34,239 nucleotides of DNA from Anaerolineae bacterium (lineage in GTDB: Bacteria > Desulfobacterota > Desulfobacteria > Desulfobacterales > ETH-SRB1). Position 1 is the first letter of the stretch. Every line of letters begins with the position of its first letter. The notes under the pieces were generated by a model, which did no database searches, was not told the origin of the DNA, and saw only the letters and a list, made by a program, of their open reading frames with translations. A program made the position numbers and the translations under genes. Location: positions 1 through 34,239 of the forward strand of contig DATKWZ010000043.1 of NCBI GenBank assembly GCA_035529315.1, in the 5' to 3' direction. Of the stretch, positions 34,194 to 34,239 are shown one piece after another.

Positions 34194-34239
34194 TGGTGGG
34201 CCGTGTTGGAATCGAACCAACAACCTACTGATTAAGAGT
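34194..34239 (-). tRNA. tRNA-Lys (anticodon CTT), 5' part outside window
   Basis: The 3' 46 bases are present on the minus strand. Anticodon loop CTCTTAA gives anticodon CTT (Lys, AAG codons). The variable loop is AGGTT, the T arm is GTTGG-TTCGATT-CCAAC, then ACGGCCC, discriminator A and an encoded CCA. The D arm and 5' acceptor strand lie beyond the window edge. Confidence 0.92.

Overview
This window looks like chromosomal DNA of an anaerobic deltaproteobacterium (Desulfobacterota, most likely a Desulfobacterales sulfate reducer). I infer this from the overall protein character, the Pfa-type secondary-lipid synthase genes, the rpsF-rpsR-DUF2232-rplI-dnaB-hflX order and the many short degenerate intergenic repeats. 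The assignment is inference and was not checked against a database.

Layout. 1-1939: accessory edge with a small acidic OB-fold-like protein followed by a clear terminator, a 5' fragment of a YkgJ-type Cys-cluster gene, and an intact YkgJ-like gene that carries an in-frame palindromic repeat. 1907-20163: a Pfa-type polyunsaturated or secondary-lipid synthase locus. It holds pfaA (-), a divergently transcribed MerR-like regulator (+), pfaD (-) at the end of an operon of a decayed histidine kinase, a response regulator and an HD-GYP protein, then a small unknown gene with a cyclopropane fatty acid synthase (+), a Phd/PIN toxin-antitoxin pair (-), and pfaC (+). 20334-24008: a pyruvate carboxylase-type biotin enzyme with an added C-terminal zinc ribbon. 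24009-24683: gene-free, repeat-rich. 24684-27403: a divergent DnaA overlapping a GlcD-type FAD-linked oxidase gene. 27404-34239 (-): tRNA-Lys (partial), rpsF, rpsR, DUF2232, rplI, dnaB, hflX, an inositol monophosphatase and a small Cys-rich protein.

How the genes work together. PfaA (KS-AT-one ACP-KR-DH), PfaC (KS-CLF and four hotdog units forming two FabA-like DH modules) and PfaD (trans enoyl reductase) together supply every iterative chain-building activity except the phosphopantetheinyl transferase and a separate PfaB. The cyclopropane synthase could modify unsaturated chains once they are in phospholipid. A shared dyad motif occurs twice between pfaA and the MerR-like gene and once upstream of pfaC, so the regulator probably controls both synthase genes and itself. 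pfaD instead appears to be co-transcribed with signalling genes.

The most interesting items are the unusual synthase architecture (single ACP, no AT in PfaC, no PfaB), the shared operator-like motif, a palindromic repeat that enters coding sequence in frame in two genes (including the C-terminus and stop codon of ribosomal protein L9), a DnaA lacking the arginine finger, and an HflX with a JAMM-like N-terminal domain.
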